Shown: positions 18,301-28,066, numbered from the stretch's first letter. The stretch is DNA of 64,000 nt from Vibrio sp. FE10 (GCF_030297155.1 NZ_AP028067.1:2790001-2854000), one strand, 5' to 3'. Program-made: numbers and translations. The notes: a model not told the origin generated them from the sequence alone.

Positions 18301-18755
18301 TAGGTATTAAATTCTAAAGATTGGGTGTTATACGTATAGAAATTAGCGCCATCCGTGACCCAAATAAAGTCACCAGACGCACCGATATTAGCGATCTCAG
18401 CACCAGGGCTCAAACTGAAGGCAAGTTCATTGCCGATACCAGGGCTATGTCGATAGACCTCGTTGTCGAAAAACGTCCAAAACTCATCGTTAAGAAAAGC
18501 AACGCTTTCCGATGAAAACTGCAGAAGACTTCCCTTACGCGGAAGTAGAGCTCGACCATCATAAAAGAGCACTTTCCCATGCACATCATGGATCCATAAT
18601 CCACCACCAGCACCTAGATAGAGATTTTTGGCCGCAAGGAAATTCCCCTGCGCCTGAACTGGCAAAGGATAAAAAACAGAGGGTGAGGTATTTACCGCTA
18701 ATACGTTAAATGAAACGCTCATTAACATGAACATTCTTAAGATAATTTGAAACAA
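15372..18755 (-). CDS. tfoS: TfoS-like membrane-bound chitin-responsive AraC-type regulator
   Basis: An 1127-residue one-protein sensor. It has a signal peptide (1-20), a periplasmic beta-propeller of Reg_prop repeats (about 25-650, e.g. YIGTDHGFYSF, VWLGSSKGVSYY), a Y_Y_Y domain (about 655-725) and one membrane helix (about 732-753). A coiled/kinase-like remnant follows (about 765-985), then an AraC DNA-binding domain with two helix-turn-helix units (about 1035-1120). The kinase remnant keeps an H-box-like VSHTAKELSAEV (H802) but its ATP-binding motifs are degraded, and there is no receiver domain. In V. cholerae, TfoS (VC2080) responds to chitin oligosaccharides and activates tfoR. Domain order, feo/znu neighbours and the adjacent sRNA support orthology. 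Confidence 0.85.
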   Translation of the reverse strand: MFQIILRMFMLMSVSFNVLAVNTSPSVFYPLPVQAQGNFLAAKNLYLGAGGGLWIHDVHGKVLFYDGRALLPRKGSLLQFSSESVAFLNDEFWTFFDNEVYRHSPGIGNELAFSLSPGAEIANIGASGDFIWVTDGANFYTYNTQSLEFNTYSLLKLYRYNNSSDITINDAEWVLSKWVLATSAGVYLSDQQEFTHITASEKNHIETVYFSNTRRELVIGTLNGAVIVDLSNPDQVTYVRGSHVLSLAETSDQYWIGTEHGLVSYNFITGQTTHFKRATNQDFSLPGEKIYSLINDHAGGMWVATNNGIRYFSLFSKTFSRTPLNGMGMHSSSVVINKVQPVDEHLSWVASSMGLYLVDSQSEDLPIRVYTKPVQDFEVLGSSIWIATEEGILSFNTQTLDPEPLELPRAIQGVHVENFALQPNQVLWMTSGQSLYSLSIPTMQLASYGTDWLVDKFLPAKITDLNIGLQGSVYIGTDHGFYSFIDKRISFSRSSERFGKVVDIEQAKDGSQWFAGSYGVYRIPYDSNIIEEIALVEDNISPNCLISDDNGVWLGSSKGVSYYGLDGQLHKHIGSPFGLITNELAAGACELFYSEENQSSRLVLGSKYGVVSALSNELLVSTTPHSRALLSKISVDQETVSLGGRTVDLKEIPYGSSIGFKLGILPATFAPAMEYRLNDNEPWSEFEGGLLTLDHLLPGDYTLEVKPVKDSHYRFVSTNQSFSIAEPWYLSNWAAASFLILLICVVTILVFWRSRYVTFANRHLKAQVALKTDQLRHQSRILLTTNQQLKKQLSVKNVLVSHTAKELSAEVNQIAVMLPNWNDDHGKSPILALKNGLAQLSNSQEGEGTVCYDVILILESVLKAWKDDLTKAGIELDISVETKHRHVSLLYFNLDIIFNSLVASIIKRNFKSQSMVILVEEVKGHLVVTIRDHGMPFPKLASAINDSSGKSTDLNIEKLPLLMNQSGGELNAFISDSQNKVQLSWPIEYQVLQNLEASTIEQIETIKHTTSSSEQQKVSAEQEWKNKVSQLVSEHYADAEFGTATAAKYLFMSERSLQRRFKLAYHKTFKEHLNEVRLEHACERLLAGEKVSDVAFDSGFNDPSYFSQRFKHHFGMSPSKFAENNEE

Positions 18756-18933
18756 CGTTTAATCCTGAACAGCAACAACACGTGAGGTATCTGTCGCAAT
18801 AATGTCTCATTATTGTTTACACAGAAGTTGAGTTTTTTTGTGCTTATTATTATCTTTCTATTTTAGCGGAAATTATCGAAGGAGGAAGAAGGTTTCTTGT
18901 TTGTTGGAAGGTTTTATCTTAGCGGTCACGAAA

Positions 18934-18952
18934 ATGCCGCAAAAAGCGGCAT
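18934..18952 (-). terminator. Probable znuA terminator
   Basis: ATGCCGC and GCGGCAT form a 7-bp stem with a 5-base loop. On the minus strand it is followed by a short TTTCG, 50 bases beyond the znuA stop. Confidence 0.6.
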
Positions 18953-19002
18953 GATTCATAAATTATCGAGAGCAAAGTAGAATAAAAAATACTCGCTATT
19001 GA

Positions 19003-19893
19003 TTACTTTGCACTTAAGCAGCTTGTGTAGCTGTCTGTAAGTTGTTGAAGAAAATCGAAATAACTTCCACTCTTCACTTCAACACTTGAGCCGATCGGGT
19101 CAAGTTGACCTTGTTTAGCGTTACTGCCACGCGTCACTGACTCGATTACAGCAGGTGTAAATTGCGGCTCAGAGAACACGCACTGAACATTTTCACGTAC
19201 CAGCGTTTTCTTAATAGCAATTAGGCTTTTTGCACCCGGTTTACGTTCAGGGCTTACCGTAAAGTGACCTAGGTTATTCAGCTCAAACTCTTGCTCAAAA
19301 TAGCCATACGCATCATGGAACACGTAATAACCTTCGTCTTTGACTGGCGCAAGTTGCTCACGAATAGACTGTTGCTTCTCTTTCAATGCAATCAAGAATG
19401 AGTCTAGGTTCTCTTGATACGCCATTGCGTTGTCAGGGTCAGTTTCAATCAACTTAGCTGAGATGTATTTTGCTGCTACTTCAACTTGGTCGATACCTAA
19501 CCAAAAATGAGGGTCGTGGCTGCCGTGATTGTGCCCTTCATGAGCATCGTGATCATGCTCTTCATGTCCGAACTCTCTCAAGTTAATACCAGGAATCTCA
19601 CTGATCTGGATAACGTTCTCTTTTGAACCAATCACCTTAGTCAAGAAGGCTTCTAGGTCAGGACCAAACCAAACGACCATATCCGCACTATGAACTTTTT
19701 TCACATCAGATGGTTTAAGCGCATAATCGTGCGGCGAAGCGTTGCTGTTCATCAACACACCCGGTTCACTAACGCCTTGCGTTAATTCCGTCACAATCAT
19801 TTGAATTGGTTTAAAACTTGTTAAAATAGTATTGGCACTTGCAACACTTGGCGCTAAAAGCAAAGTAGCAAGTATAAAAGATGAACGTGACAT
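19003..19893 (-). CDS. znuA: Zinc ABC transporter substrate-binding protein ZnuA
   Basis: A periplasmic Zn(II)-binding cluster A-I protein, 296 residues. The signal peptide cleaves after ASA at 20. Metal-ligand segments NASPHDYALKPSD (H55) and DPHFWLGID (H129) are present. A His-rich acidic loop at 110-129 carries eight histidines, the zinc-specific feature that separates ZnuA from manganese homologues. It is transcribed divergently from znuCB across a Zur palindrome. Confidence 0.96.
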   Translation of the reverse strand: MSRSSFILATLLLAPSVASANTILTSFKPIQMIVTELTQGVSEPGVLMNSNASPHDYALKPSDVKKVHSADMVVWFGPDLEAFLTKVIGSKENVIQISEIPGINLREFGHEEHDHDAHEGHNHGSHDPHFWLGIDQVEVAAKYISAKLIETDPDNAMAYQENLDSFLIALKEKQQSIREQLAPVKDEGYYVFHDAYGYFEQEFELNNLGHFTVSPERKPGAKSLIAIKKTLVRENVQCVFSEPQFTPAVIESVTRGSNAKQGQLDPIGSSVEVKSGSYFDFLQQLTDSYTSCLSAK

Positions 19894-19930
19894 AATCCCT
19901 CGATAATAGAAAAGTAGCTTAGGCTTGAGG

Positions 19931-19953
19931 TAAATGTTACATTATAACATTAG
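19931..19953. promoter_or_regulatory. Zur operator between znuA and znuCB
   Basis: AATGTTACATTATAACATT is a perfect inverted repeat (7-bp arms, 5-base centre) at 19933-19951. It closely matches the enterobacterial Zur consensus, whose core is TGTTATAWTATAACA. It sits in the 83-bp znuA/znuC intergenic region, so one Zur dimer pair could repress both directions under zinc sufficiency. Confidence 0.8.
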
Positions 19954-19976
19954 CGAATTGCAAATGAGTTCTATTC

Positions 19977-20759
19977 ATGGATAACTTAATCCAACTAGAT
20001 TCTGTGAACGTCGAATTTGACGGTCGAAAAGTTTTAGACAACATCTCTCTAAATTTAGAGCGTGGCAGAATCACTACCCTAATTGGGCCAAATGGCGCGG
20101 GAAAATCAACCTTAGTTAAGGTACTACTAGGGCTCCAGCACAAATATTCAGGAAAGATCACCAAATCAAAAAAATTAAAAATTGGTTACGTTCCTCAAAA
20201 GCTAAAGCTGAACGATTCTCTACCTCTCAATGTGGAGCGCTTCCTTAAGCTCACCGGAAAGTTCAGCAAACAAGAAATTATAGAATCTTTGATGTTAGTA
20301 GGTGCTGAGCACCTAATGAAAAGTAACATGCATCAACTGTCTGGTGGCGAAAACCAACGCGTGCTGATCGCTCGCTCTCTTTTGAAAAGACCCGACCTGC
20401 TCGTTCTTGATGAACCCGCACAAGGTGTTGATGTTCAGGGACAAATCGATCTTTACGACCTGATAGATTCCATTCGTCACCGTTTTGGTTGCGCTGTCTT
20501 TATGGTTTCACACGACTTGCATTTAGTCATGGCAAAAACAGACGATGTAATCTGTTTGCATCACCATATCTGTTGCTCGGGCGCACCAGCTGATATCAAA
20601 CACCACCCTTCTTATATCGCCTTGTTCGGTACTGCGGTTCAAGAGAGTTTGGCTTTCTACCACCACCAACATGACCACCATCACCATGATTTGGCAGGCC
20701 AGCCAGTTTCTGGGGATGTGCACGACTGCTCCAACCATAAACACGGACACCACCACTAA
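19977..20759 (+). CDS. znuC: Zinc ABC transporter ATP-binding protein ZnuC
   Basis: The cytoplasmic ATPase of the ZnuABC zinc importer, 260 residues. Walker [10 protein letters not shown] is at 37-45, the ABC signature [16 protein letters not shown] lies in the middle, and Walker B is [13 protein letters not shown]. After the ATPase core there is a 34-residue tail (227-260) with 13 histidines (e.g. [17 protein letters not shown]) and one cysteine, which could hold or sense zinc. It overlaps znuB by one base (TAATG). Confidence 0.96.
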   Translation: MDNLIQLDSVNVEFDGRKVLDNISLNLERGRITTLIGPNGAGKSTLVKVLLGLQHKYSGKITKSKKLKIGYVPQKLKLNDSLPLNVERFLKLTGKFSKQEIIESLMLVGAEHLMKSNMHQLSGGENQRVLIARSLLKRPDLLVLDEPAQGVDVQGQIDLYDLIDSIRHRFGCAVFMVSHDLHLVMAKTDDVICLHHHICCSGAPADIKHHPSYIALFGTAVQESLAFYHHQHDHHHHDLAGQPVSGDVHDCSNHKHGHHH

Positions 20760-21544
20760 TGCTTGAGTTTCTTTTACCTTCTATTCTTGCAGGCTTAGGC
20801 ATTGCTCTTATTGCTGGTCCGCTGGGTTCGTTCGTGGTGTGGCGCAAGATGGCCTACTTTGGTGACACCCTTGCACACGCCTCTCTAATGGGCTTAGCGC
20901 TTGGTTTCTTATTCAATATTAACTTGTACTTAGCACTGCTGATTTGTTGTTTGATGCTGGCGGTGTTGCTGGTTACGTTACAAAAGCAAAAGCTGGTCGC
21001 GACCGATACCCTACTCGGTATTTTGGCGCACAGTGCACTCTCATTAGGTCTTGTAGCAGTCAGCTTCTTAGACAATGTTCGTGTTGACTTGATGAGCTAC
21101 CTATTTGGTGACTTGCTTGCGGTATCTCCAACGGATTTAGTGTTTATCTATGCGGGTGCTGCTGTGATTGGGGTGGTATTAGCTATCTTTTGGCGACCAC
21201 TATTATCAACGACCGTTAACGAAGATCTCGCGGCGGTTGACGGTATTAACATTGATTTAATGCGTCTTATTTTGATGTTACTTGTGGGTATCGTAATTGC
21301 GGTAGGTATGAAGTTTGTTGGTGCGTTAATCATGACATCACTACTTATCATTCCTGCAGCAACGGCAAGAAAGTTCGCCAACACACCCGAACAAATGGCA
21401 TTCCTTGCATCGATAATTGGTTCTATCGCTGTGTTCGGAGGATTGAGCTTGTCATGGTTCTACGACACACCAGCCGGACCTTCTGTTGTTATCAGTGCTG
21501 CGGCAATGTTTATGTTGTCTCAAATGTACAGAACCCGCGCCTAA
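20759..21544 (+). CDS. znuB: Zinc ABC transporter permease ZnuB
   Basis: A 261-residue inner-membrane permease of the ABC-3 family with about eight predicted helices. Family motifs [20 protein letters not shown] near residue 30 and [19 protein letters not shown] near 185 are seen. Its start codon overlaps the znuC stop, giving coupled expression from the Zur-controlled promoter. Confidence 0.96.
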   Translation: MLEFLLPSILAGLGIALIAGPLGSFVVWRKMAYFGDTLAHASLMGLALGFLFNINLYLALLICCLMLAVLLVTLQKQKLVATDTLLGILAHSALSLGLVAVSFLDNVRVDLMSYLFGDLLAVSPTDLVFIYAGAAVIGVVLAIFWRPLLSTTVNEDLAAVDGINIDLMRLILMLLVGIVIAVGMKFVGALIMTSLLIIPAATARKFANTPEQMAFLASIIGSIAVFGGLSLSWFYDTPAGPSVVISAAAMFMLSQMYRTRA

Positions 21545-21646
21545 AGAGAAAAGTCGGAGTTCATTCTGACTTTTAACAACACAACCGTTGATGCGGCAGT
21601 CGTTTACAAAAGAATCGTTATACAAAGTAATCAGTTACAAAAGAAA

Positions 21647-21674
21647 AAGGCTTGGTCAATGACCAAGCCTTTCT
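21647..21674. terminator. Bidirectional terminator between znuB and sucD
   Basis: AAAGGCTTGGTC and GACCAAGCCTTT form a perfect 12-bp stem with a 3-base loop, flanked by A-rich and T-rich sequence. It ends the znuCB and sdh-suc transcripts. Confidence 0.88.
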
Positions 21675-21720
21675 TATATCGTTCAGTTAGCTCCTATCTC
21701 ATTCGATAAAAGCCAGCTGA

Positions 21721-22593
21721 TTACCAACCCGTGATTTCACGTAGGCCTTTACCGATGTCAGCAAGAGATTTAACAGTCTTAACGCCTGCTGCTTCTAGTG
21801 CTGCGAATTTATCTTCAGCAGTACCTTTACCGCCAGAGATGATTGCGCCAGCGTGGCCCATACGTTTGCCCGGAGGAGCAGTAACACCAGCGATGTAAGA
21901 TACAACTGGCTTAGTTACGTTTGCTTTGATGAACTCAGCAGCTTCTTCTTCCGCAGTACCGCCGATCTCACCAATCATTACGATTGCTTCAGTCTCTGGG
22001 TCTTCTTGGAAAAGTTTTAGGATATCAATGAAGTTTGAACCTGGGATAGGGTCACCACCGATACCAACACATGTAGACTGACCAAAGCCTTCATCTGTTG
22101 TTTGCTTAACTGCTTCGTACGTCAGAGTACCTGAACGAGATACGATACCTACTTTACCCTTCTTGTGGATATGACCAGGCATGATACCAATCTTACACTC
22201 GTCTGGAGTGATAAGACCTGGACAGTTAGGACCGATCATGCGAACGCCAGTTTCTTCTAGCTTCACTTTAACGTCGATCATATCTGTAGTAGGGATACCT
22301 TCAGTGATCGTTACGATCAGTTCGATACCTGCATCAATCGCTTCTAGGATTGCATCTTTACAGAAAGGTGCTGGTACGTAGATAACTGTTGCTGTTGCGC
22401 CAGTCACTTCTACTGCTTCACGTACTGTGTTGAATACAGGAAGGCCTAGGTGAGTTTGACCACCCTTACCAGGTGAAACACCACCAACCATTTGCGTACC
22501 GTATGCGATAGCTTGGTCTGAGTGGAATGTACCTTGACCGCCAGTGAAACCCTGACAGATTACTTTAGTGTCTTTGTTAATTAATACAGACAT
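21721..22593 (-). CDS. sucD: Succinyl-CoA ligase alpha subunit
   Basis: The alpha subunit of succinyl-CoA synthetase (290 residues), converting succinyl-CoA to succinate with nucleotide triphosphate formation. The CoA-binding Rossmann start contains [19 protein letters not shown]. The phosphohistidine lies in [13 protein letters not shown] (H247). It is the last gene of sdhCDAB-sucABCD and overlaps sucC by one base. Confidence 0.97.
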   Translation of the reverse strand: MSVLINKDTKVICQGFTGGQGTFHSDQAIAYGTQMVGGVSPGKGGQTHLGLPVFNTVREAVEVTGATATVIYVPAPFCKDAILEAIDAGIELIVTITEGIPTTDMIDVKVKLEETGVRMIGPNCPGLITPDECKIGIMPGHIHKKGKVGIVSRSGTLTYEAVKQTTDEGFGQSTCVGIGGDPIPGSNFIDILKLFQEDPETEAIVMIGEIGGTAEEEAAEFIKANVTKPVVSYIAGVTAPPGKRMGHAGAIISGGKGTAEDKFAALEAAGVKTVKSLADIGKGLREITGW

Positions 22594-23759
22594 TATTTAG
22601 CCTCCGCAGCAGCAACAACTTTCTGAGCAGCATCTGTTAGAGATACAGCAGCAATGATATCAACATCAGAATTAGCAAGTACTTCGCGACCTAGGTCTGC
22701 GTTGGTACCTTCTAGACGAACAACTACAGGAACTGTTACGCCAACTTCTTTAACTGCGCCAATAATACCTTCAGCGATCATGTCACAACGAACGATGCCA
22801 CCGAAGATGTTTACTAGTACTGCTTTAACATTGTCATCAGAAAGGATGATCTTGAATGCTTCAGCTACACGCTCTTTTGTTGCGCCGCCGCCTACATCAA
22901 GGAAGTTTGCTGGCTTGCCGCCGTGTAGGTTTACGATATCCATCGTACCCATAGCAAGGCCTGCACCGTTAACCATACAGCCAACGTTGCCATCAAGTGC
23001 TACGTAGTTCAGTTCCCACTGAGCTGCGTGCGCTTCGCGCTCGTCTTCTTGTGAAGGATCGTGCATTTCACGAAGCTTTGGCTGACGGTACATTGCGTTT
23101 GAGTCAATGTTGATCTTGCCGTCTAGACAAAGAAGGTTACCTTCATTTGTAATAACAAGCGGGTTAATTTCTAGTAGAGCTAGGTCGTACTGAGCGAACA
23201 TTTCACCAAGACCCATGAAGATCTTAACGAACTGTTTAATTTGATCGCCAGCTAGGCCAAGTTTGAATGCCAGTTCACGGCCTTGGTAAGCTTGAGGGCC
23301 CACTAGAGGATCGATCGCAGATTGGTGAATCAACTCTGGAGTTTCTTCAGCGATTTTCTCAATGTCCACACCGCCTTCAGTTGACGCCATGAATACAATT
23401 TTGCGAGTTGCACGGTCAACAACAGCACCTAGGTAAAGCTCGTTAGCAATGTTCGATGCTTCTTCAACTAGGATCTTTGTTACAGGCTGACCATTAGCGT
23501 CTGTTTGGTAAGTCACTAGGTTTTTACCTAGCCACTTTTGTGCAAACTCTTTAACGCCTTCTTTAGTGTCATGTAGCTCTACGCCGCCCGCTTTACCGCG
23601 ACCACCAGCGTGTACTTGACACTTAACGACTTTCTTGGCTGTACTGATACGGCCTGCAGCTTCGAAAGCTTCTTGTGCTGTATCACATGCGAAACCTTCT
23701 GGTACAGGCAAACCGAATTCTGCAAACAGCTGTTTGGCTTGGTATTCATGCAAATTCAT
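22593..23759 (-). CDS. sucC: Succinyl-CoA ligase [ADP-forming] beta subunit
   Basis: The ATP-grasp beta subunit of succinyl-CoA synthetase, 388 residues, the same length as E. coli SucC. Visible motifs are the N-terminal [45 protein letters not shown] with the metal ligands, and the C-terminal [17 protein letters not shown]. It is separated from sucB by 206 bp, an unusually long gap for this operon, which contains a stem-loop. Confidence 0.97.
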   Translation of the reverse strand: MNLHEYQAKQLFAEFGLPVPEGFACDTAQEAFEAAGRISTAKKVVKCQVHAGGRGKAGGVELHDTKEGVKEFAQKWLGKNLVTYQTDANGQPVTKILVEEASNIANELYLGAVVDRATRKIVFMASTEGGVDIEKIAEETPELIHQSAIDPLVGPQAYQGRELAFKLGLAGDQIKQFVKIFMGLGEMFAQYDLALLEINPLVITNEGNLLCLDGKINIDSNAMYRQPKLREMHDPSQEDEREAHAAQWELNYVALDGNVGCMVNGAGLAMGTMDIVNLHGGKPANFLDVGGGATKERVAEAFKIILSDDNVKAVLVNIFGGIVRCDMIAEGIIGAVKEVGVTVPVVVRLEGTNADLGREVLANSDVDIIAAVSLTDAAQKVVAAAEAK

Positions 23760-23926
23760 TTTGATATTCCGTTTATTTTCCCTTAAGGGATTATTATTTC
23801 CATAACGACACAGTTTCCTGTGGTACGTCTGTAGGGTCTTCTCAAATCAACTGCTGTCCATTTTCTAATGGCTTTACAGTTCAAGTGAAGGCCAGACGTT
23901 GAGCAGCCTAGCCTTTGAAACTTTTT

Positions 23927-23955
23927 ACGTCTAGCTAACTGGGTTAACTAGACGT
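23927..23955. repeat. Stem-loop in the sucB-sucC spacer
   Basis: ACGTCTAG and CTAGACGT form an 8-bp stem with an inner TAA/TTA extension. On the operon strand it is followed by As, so it does not look like an intrinsic terminator. It could be an RNA-processing or mRNA-stability element between sucAB and sucCD. The rest of the 206-bp spacer shows nothing clear. Confidence 0.5.
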
Positions 23956-23965
23956 TTTAGAGATA

Positions 23966-25174
23966 CTAAACGTCTAATAGCAGACGTGCAGGATCTTCTA
24001 GAAGCTCTTTGATTGTCACTAGGAAGCCAACTGATTCACGGCCATCGATTAGACGGTGATCGTAAGAAAGCGCTAGGTACATCATTGGTAAGATCTCAAC
24101 CTTGCCATCAACAGCCATTGGACGATCTTGGATTTTGTGCATACCCAAAATTGCCGCTTGAGGCGGGTTGATGATTGGCGTAGACATTAGAGAGCCAAAT
24201 ACACCACCGTTCGTGATAGTGAAGTTACCGCCCATCAGCTCATCAACAGTTAGCTTGCCGTCACGGCCTTTGATTGCTAGCTCTTTGATGCCTTTTTCGA
24301 TGTCAGCGAAACCTAGTGTGTCACAGTCTTTCAGTACTGGAGTCACTAGACCACGTGGCGTTGATACTGCCATGCTGATGTCGAAGTAGTTGTGGTAAAC
24401 GATATCTGTACCATCAATAGACGCGTTAACTTCAGGGAAACGTTTCAGCGCTTCTGTTACTGCTTTCACGTAGAAAGACATGAAACCAAGACGCGTATCG
24501 TGACGCTTCTCGAATTGGTCTTTGTACTGCTTACGAAGGTCCATGATTGGCTTCATGTTCACTTCGTTGAAAGTAGTCAGCATCGCTGTGCTGTTCTTCG
24601 CTTCTAGAAGACGGTTTGCAACTGTCTTACGTAGGCGAGTCATTGGCACGCGTTTTTGGCTGCGAGCTGCTGCTGGCGCTTCAACTACAGGTGCAGATGC
24701 TGCTGCCGGAGCCGCTTTCGCTGCTGCTAGGTGTGCGTCGATGTCTTCACGAGTAATACGACCACCAACACCAGTGCCTTTAACGTCAGCTGGTTGTAGG
24801 TTGTGTTCTGCAAGAAGACGACGAACAGCAGGGCTTAGTGCGTCGTTGCTTTCTTCTGTAAGTGCCGCTTTGTGGCGCTTATCAGGAGAAGCTTCTGTAT
24901 CTTCAGTCGTGTCTTTCGTTGGTTCACCAGCGACAGCACCAGGTTTGATTTTCGCAAGAAGCTGTTTAGAAAGTACCGTAGCACCCTCTTCTTCAATGAT
25001 AGCTTCCAGAACACCCGCTTCAGGAGCCGGTACTTCTAGAACTACTTTATCTGTTTCGATGTCTACAATGACTTCATCACGTGCAACGGCTTCGCCTGGT
25101 TTTTTGTGCCAAGTCGCTACTGTTGCATCAGCCACAGATTCAGGTAAATCTGGAACCAGAATTTCAATTGTCAT
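23966..25174 (-). CDS. sucB: Dihydrolipoyl succinyltransferase (E2 of 2-oxoglutarate dehydrogenase)
   Basis: The E2 core of the 2-oxoglutarate dehydrogenase complex, 402 residues. The lipoyl domain (1-75) has the lipoylated lysine K43 in [11 protein letters not shown]. An acidic/alanine-rich linker leads to the E3-binding domain (about 107-145, [13 protein letters not shown]). The catalytic domain ends with the acyltransferase motif [12 protein letters not shown]. It follows sucA after 21 bp. Confidence 0.97.
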   Translation of the reverse strand: MTIEILVPDLPESVADATVATWHKKPGEAVARDEVIVDIETDKVVLEVPAPEAGVLEAIIEEEGATVLSKQLLAKIKPGAVAGEPTKDTTEDTEASPDKRHKAALTEESNDALSPAVRRLLAEHNLQPADVKGTGVGGRITREDIDAHLAAAKAAPAAASAPVVEAPAAARSQKRVPMTRLRKTVANRLLEAKNSTAMLTTFNEVNMKPIMDLRKQYKDQFEKRHDTRLGFMSFYVKAVTEALKRFPEVNASIDGTDIVYHNYFDISMAVSTPRGLVTPVLKDCDTLGFADIEKGIKELAIKGRDGKLTVDELMGGNFTITNGGVFGSLMSTPIINPPQAAILGMHKIQDRPMAVDGKVEILPMMYLALSYDHRLIDGRESVGFLVTIKELLEDPARLLLDV

Positions 25175-25195
25175 GTCTGTATTTTCCTTTTACTT

Positions 25196-28012
25196 CTAGT
25201 TCTTAAGTAGGGTCAAAGCGTCGTCTACTAACGCTTTTTGTTGTTTCAAGTGTACCGACATATAGCCAACAGCTGGTGACGCTGATGCAGGACGACCTGC
25301 GTATTGAATATCAGCACCCACTGGGATAGCAGCTCGGAAATTATGTTGGCTACTGTACCAAGCACCTTGGTTTTGTGGCTCTTCTTGACACCAAACGTAA
25401 TCGACTACATTTGTGTATTGAGCGATTGCAGCTCTCACGTCCTCGTAAGGGAACGGGTAAAGTTGCTCAATACGTACAATAGCGACATCGTCTTGCTCGT
25501 TCTTACGTCGTTGGTCAAGGAGGTCAAAGTAAACCTTACCTGAACAGAACACGACGCGTTTTACGTTCTCAGGAGCCAGATCATCAATTTCTGCGATAGC
25601 TGGTTGGAACGTACCGTCTGCAAGATCTTCAAGAGAAGACGTACACAGTGGGTGACGAAGCAATGACTTAGGTGACATTACAATCAGTGGACGACGCATT
25701 GGTCTAACGACCTGACGACGAATCATGTGGTAAACCTGAGCTGGCGTTGAAGGAACAATAACCTGCATGTTTTGTTCAGCACATAACTGAAGGTAACGTT
25801 CAAGACGAGCAGAAGAGTGCTCAGGGCCTTGACCTTCATAACCGTGAGGAAGCAGCATTGTTAGACCACATAAACGCGCCCACTTTTGCTCACCTGACGA
25901 GATAAATTGGTCAATAACAACTTGTGCACCGTTTGCGAAGTCACCAAATTGTGCTTCCCAAAGGGTTAGACCACTTGGCTCTGCAGTTGCATAGCCGTAC
26001 TCAAATGCCAACACAGCTTCTTCTGACAATACCGAGTCAAACACTTGGAATGGCCCTTGCTTGTCATGAATGTTCGCCAGAGGAACATACGTGCTTGCGT
26101 CAGTTTGGTTATGAAGTACAGAGTGACGGTGGAAGAATGTACCACGACCTGAATCTTGGCCAGAAATACGAATACGCTTTCCGTCATCAACAAGCGTTGC
26201 ATACGCCAGTGTTTCCGCCATACCCCAATCGACTTGTTTCTCACCATTAATCATGGCAGTACGATCGTTGTACAGTTTATTTACACGGCTTTGAAGCTTG
26301 TGACTATCAGGGTACTGACAAATTTTTGAACCCAGCTCTTTCAGGCGCTCGATATCAATTTTGTTGTCCCACTCGATGTTCCAGTCATGACCTAGGTATG
26401 GAGACCAGTCAACAGAGTGCATGGCCATTGGGCGCCACTCTTTAACTACAACTTCACCGTGATCAAGGGCATCGCGGTATTCGTTAACGAGTTGAGTTGC
26501 CGTATCAATACCAAATTCCCCGCGCTCCATCAGCACATCAGCGTATAGCTTACGTGGTGTTGGGTGCTTCTTGATTTTTTGGTACATCAAAGGCTGAGTT
26601 GCATTCGGCTCATCGGCTTCGTTGTGACCGTGGCGACGGTAACAAACCAAGTCAATAACAACATCACGTTTAAATGTATTACGGTAATCCAGCGCTAGAC
26701 GAGCAACAAAAGCAACCGCTTCTGGATCATCTGCATTTACGTGGAAAATCGGTGCCTGAACCATCTTCGCGATGTCAGTACAGTACATTGTAGAACGAGT
26801 ATCGCGAGGGTTAGAAGTTGTGAAACCAACTTGGTTATTCACAACGATACGAACCGTACCACCCACACAGAAACCACGAGCAAGTGACATGTTAAATGTC
26901 TCTTGTACAACCCCTTGGCCTGCAATTGCAGAATCGCCATGGATAGTAATTGGTAGTACTCGGCTGCCATCATTATCGTCTAAGCGATCTTGACGTGCGC
27001 GAACCGAACCAATAACTACTGGGTTTACGATTTCTAAGTGTGACGGGTTAAATGCTAATACTAAGTGAACATTCCCACGTGGCGTAGCGAAGTCAGCAGA
27101 GAAACCTTGGTGGTATTTCACATCACCGGTTCCCCATGTGTCGTCGTGCTTACCCGCAAATTCGTCAAATAGGTCTTGTGGCTTTTTACCAAGCACGTTG
27201 ACCAACATATTTAGACGACCACGGTGAGCCATACCAACAACAACTTCACGCATGCCTTGACCACCAGCATGACGAATAATTTCCTTCGTCATTGGGATCA
27301 ACGCATCACCACCTTCCAATGAGAAGCGTTTTGCGCCTGGGAATTTAGCACCAAGATAGCGCTCAAGACCTTCAGCAGCAGTTAGCTCTTCTAGGAAAGC
27401 TTGCTTTTCTTCTTTATCGAAAGAGGGTTGACCAGAAACAGACTCTAAACGTTGTTGAATCCAACGCTTTTGCTCTGTGTTAGTCATGTGCATGTATTCA
27501 GCACCAATCGAACCACAATAAGTTTGCTTTAAAGATTTGTACAAATCTCTAAGCACCATCGTCTCTTGGCCAATAGCGTAAGAGCCGACGTTAAATGTCT
27601 CATTGAGGTCATCTTCGGTAAGAGTGTGGAAAGAAGGATCCAGTTCAGCGACTGTATCTCTTTTCCATAAACCTAGGGGGTCTAGGTTTGCTGCTTGATG
27701 CCCTCGGAATCGATAAGCATTAATCAGTTGCAGAACCTTTACTTGTTTCGCATCGACATCAGGATCACTAACTTGGACACTGTAATGCTTTGTTTCTTGA
27801 GCGAGTCGACGGAAGTATTCACGAACGCGAGAGTGTGGTTGTTCCACCGCTTCTGAAGCTTGCACAGGCAATTCTTCAAATACGCTTCTCCATTCGTCAC
27901 TTACCGAGTCGGGGTCACTTAGATACAGTTCGTAGAGTTCTTCTACGTACGTTGCATTGGCGCCAGCCAAGTGTGAAGACTCGAGCCATGCCTTCATCAC
28001 GCCGTTGTGCAT
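25196..28012 (-). CDS. sucA: 2-Oxoglutarate dehydrogenase E1
   Basis: The thiamine-diphosphate-dependent E1 decarboxylase of the 2-oxoglutarate dehydrogenase complex, 938 residues (E. coli 933). The N-terminal segment matches E. coli from MHNGVMKAWLESSHLAGAN. The cofactor region HGDSAIAGQGVVQETFNMS and the transketolase-like pyrimidine-binding domain with HRHSVLHNQTDAS are present. It lies between sdhB and sucB on the same strand; a stem-loop 60-80 bases upstream may attenuate read-through from sdh. Confidence 0.97.
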   Translation of the reverse strand: MHNGVMKAWLESSHLAGANATYVEELYELYLSDPDSVSDEWRSVFEELPVQASEAVEQPHSRVREYFRRLAQETKHYSVQVSDPDVDAKQVKVLQLINAYRFRGHQAANLDPLGLWKRDTVAELDPSFHTLTEDDLNETFNVGSYAIGQETMVLRDLYKSLKQTYCGSIGAEYMHMTNTEQKRWIQQRLESVSGQPSFDKEEKQAFLEELTAAEGLERYLGAKFPGAKRFSLEGGDALIPMTKEIIRHAGGQGMREVVVGMAHRGRLNMLVNVLGKKPQDLFDEFAGKHDDTWGTGDVKYHQGFSADFATPRGNVHLVLAFNPSHLEIVNPVVIGSVRARQDRLDDNDGSRVLPITIHGDSAIAGQGVVQETFNMSLARGFCVGGTVRIVVNNQVGFTTSNPRDTRSTMYCTDIAKMVQAPIFHVNADDPEAVAFVARLALDYRNTFKRDVVIDLVCYRRHGHNEADEPNATQPLMYQKIKKHPTPRKLYADVLMERGEFGIDTATQLVNEYRDALDHGEVVVKEWRPMAMHSVDWSPYLGHDWNIEWDNKIDIERLKELGSKICQYPDSHKLQSRVNKLYNDRTAMINGEKQVDWGMAETLAYATLVDDGKRIRISGQDSGRGTFFHRHSVLHNQTDASTYVPLANIHDKQGPFQVFDSVLSEEAVLAFEYGYATAEPSGLTLWEAQFGDFANGAQVVIDQFISSGEQKWARLCGLTMLLPHGYEGQGPEHSSARLERYLQLCAEQNMQVIVPSTPAQVYHMIRRQVVRPMRRPLIVMSPKSLLRHPLCTSSLEDLADGTFQPAIAEIDDLAPENVKRVVFCSGKVYFDLLDQRRKNEQDDVAIVRIEQLYPFPYEDVRAAIAQYTNVVDYVWCQEEPQNQGAWYSSQHNFRAAIPVGADIQYAGRPASASPAVGYMSVHLKQQKALVDDALTLLKN

Positions 28013-28066
28013 ATTTTCCCTTAACCAGTAGTTTTCACGTTTGCTGCGGTCTATGCCGAGCTATTA

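Noticed and set aside
24522..25199. 225-codon frame antisense to sucB
   Set aside because: Its low-complexity Ala/Ser/Arg composition is the mirror of the sucB linker and lipoyl coding; no family resemblance.
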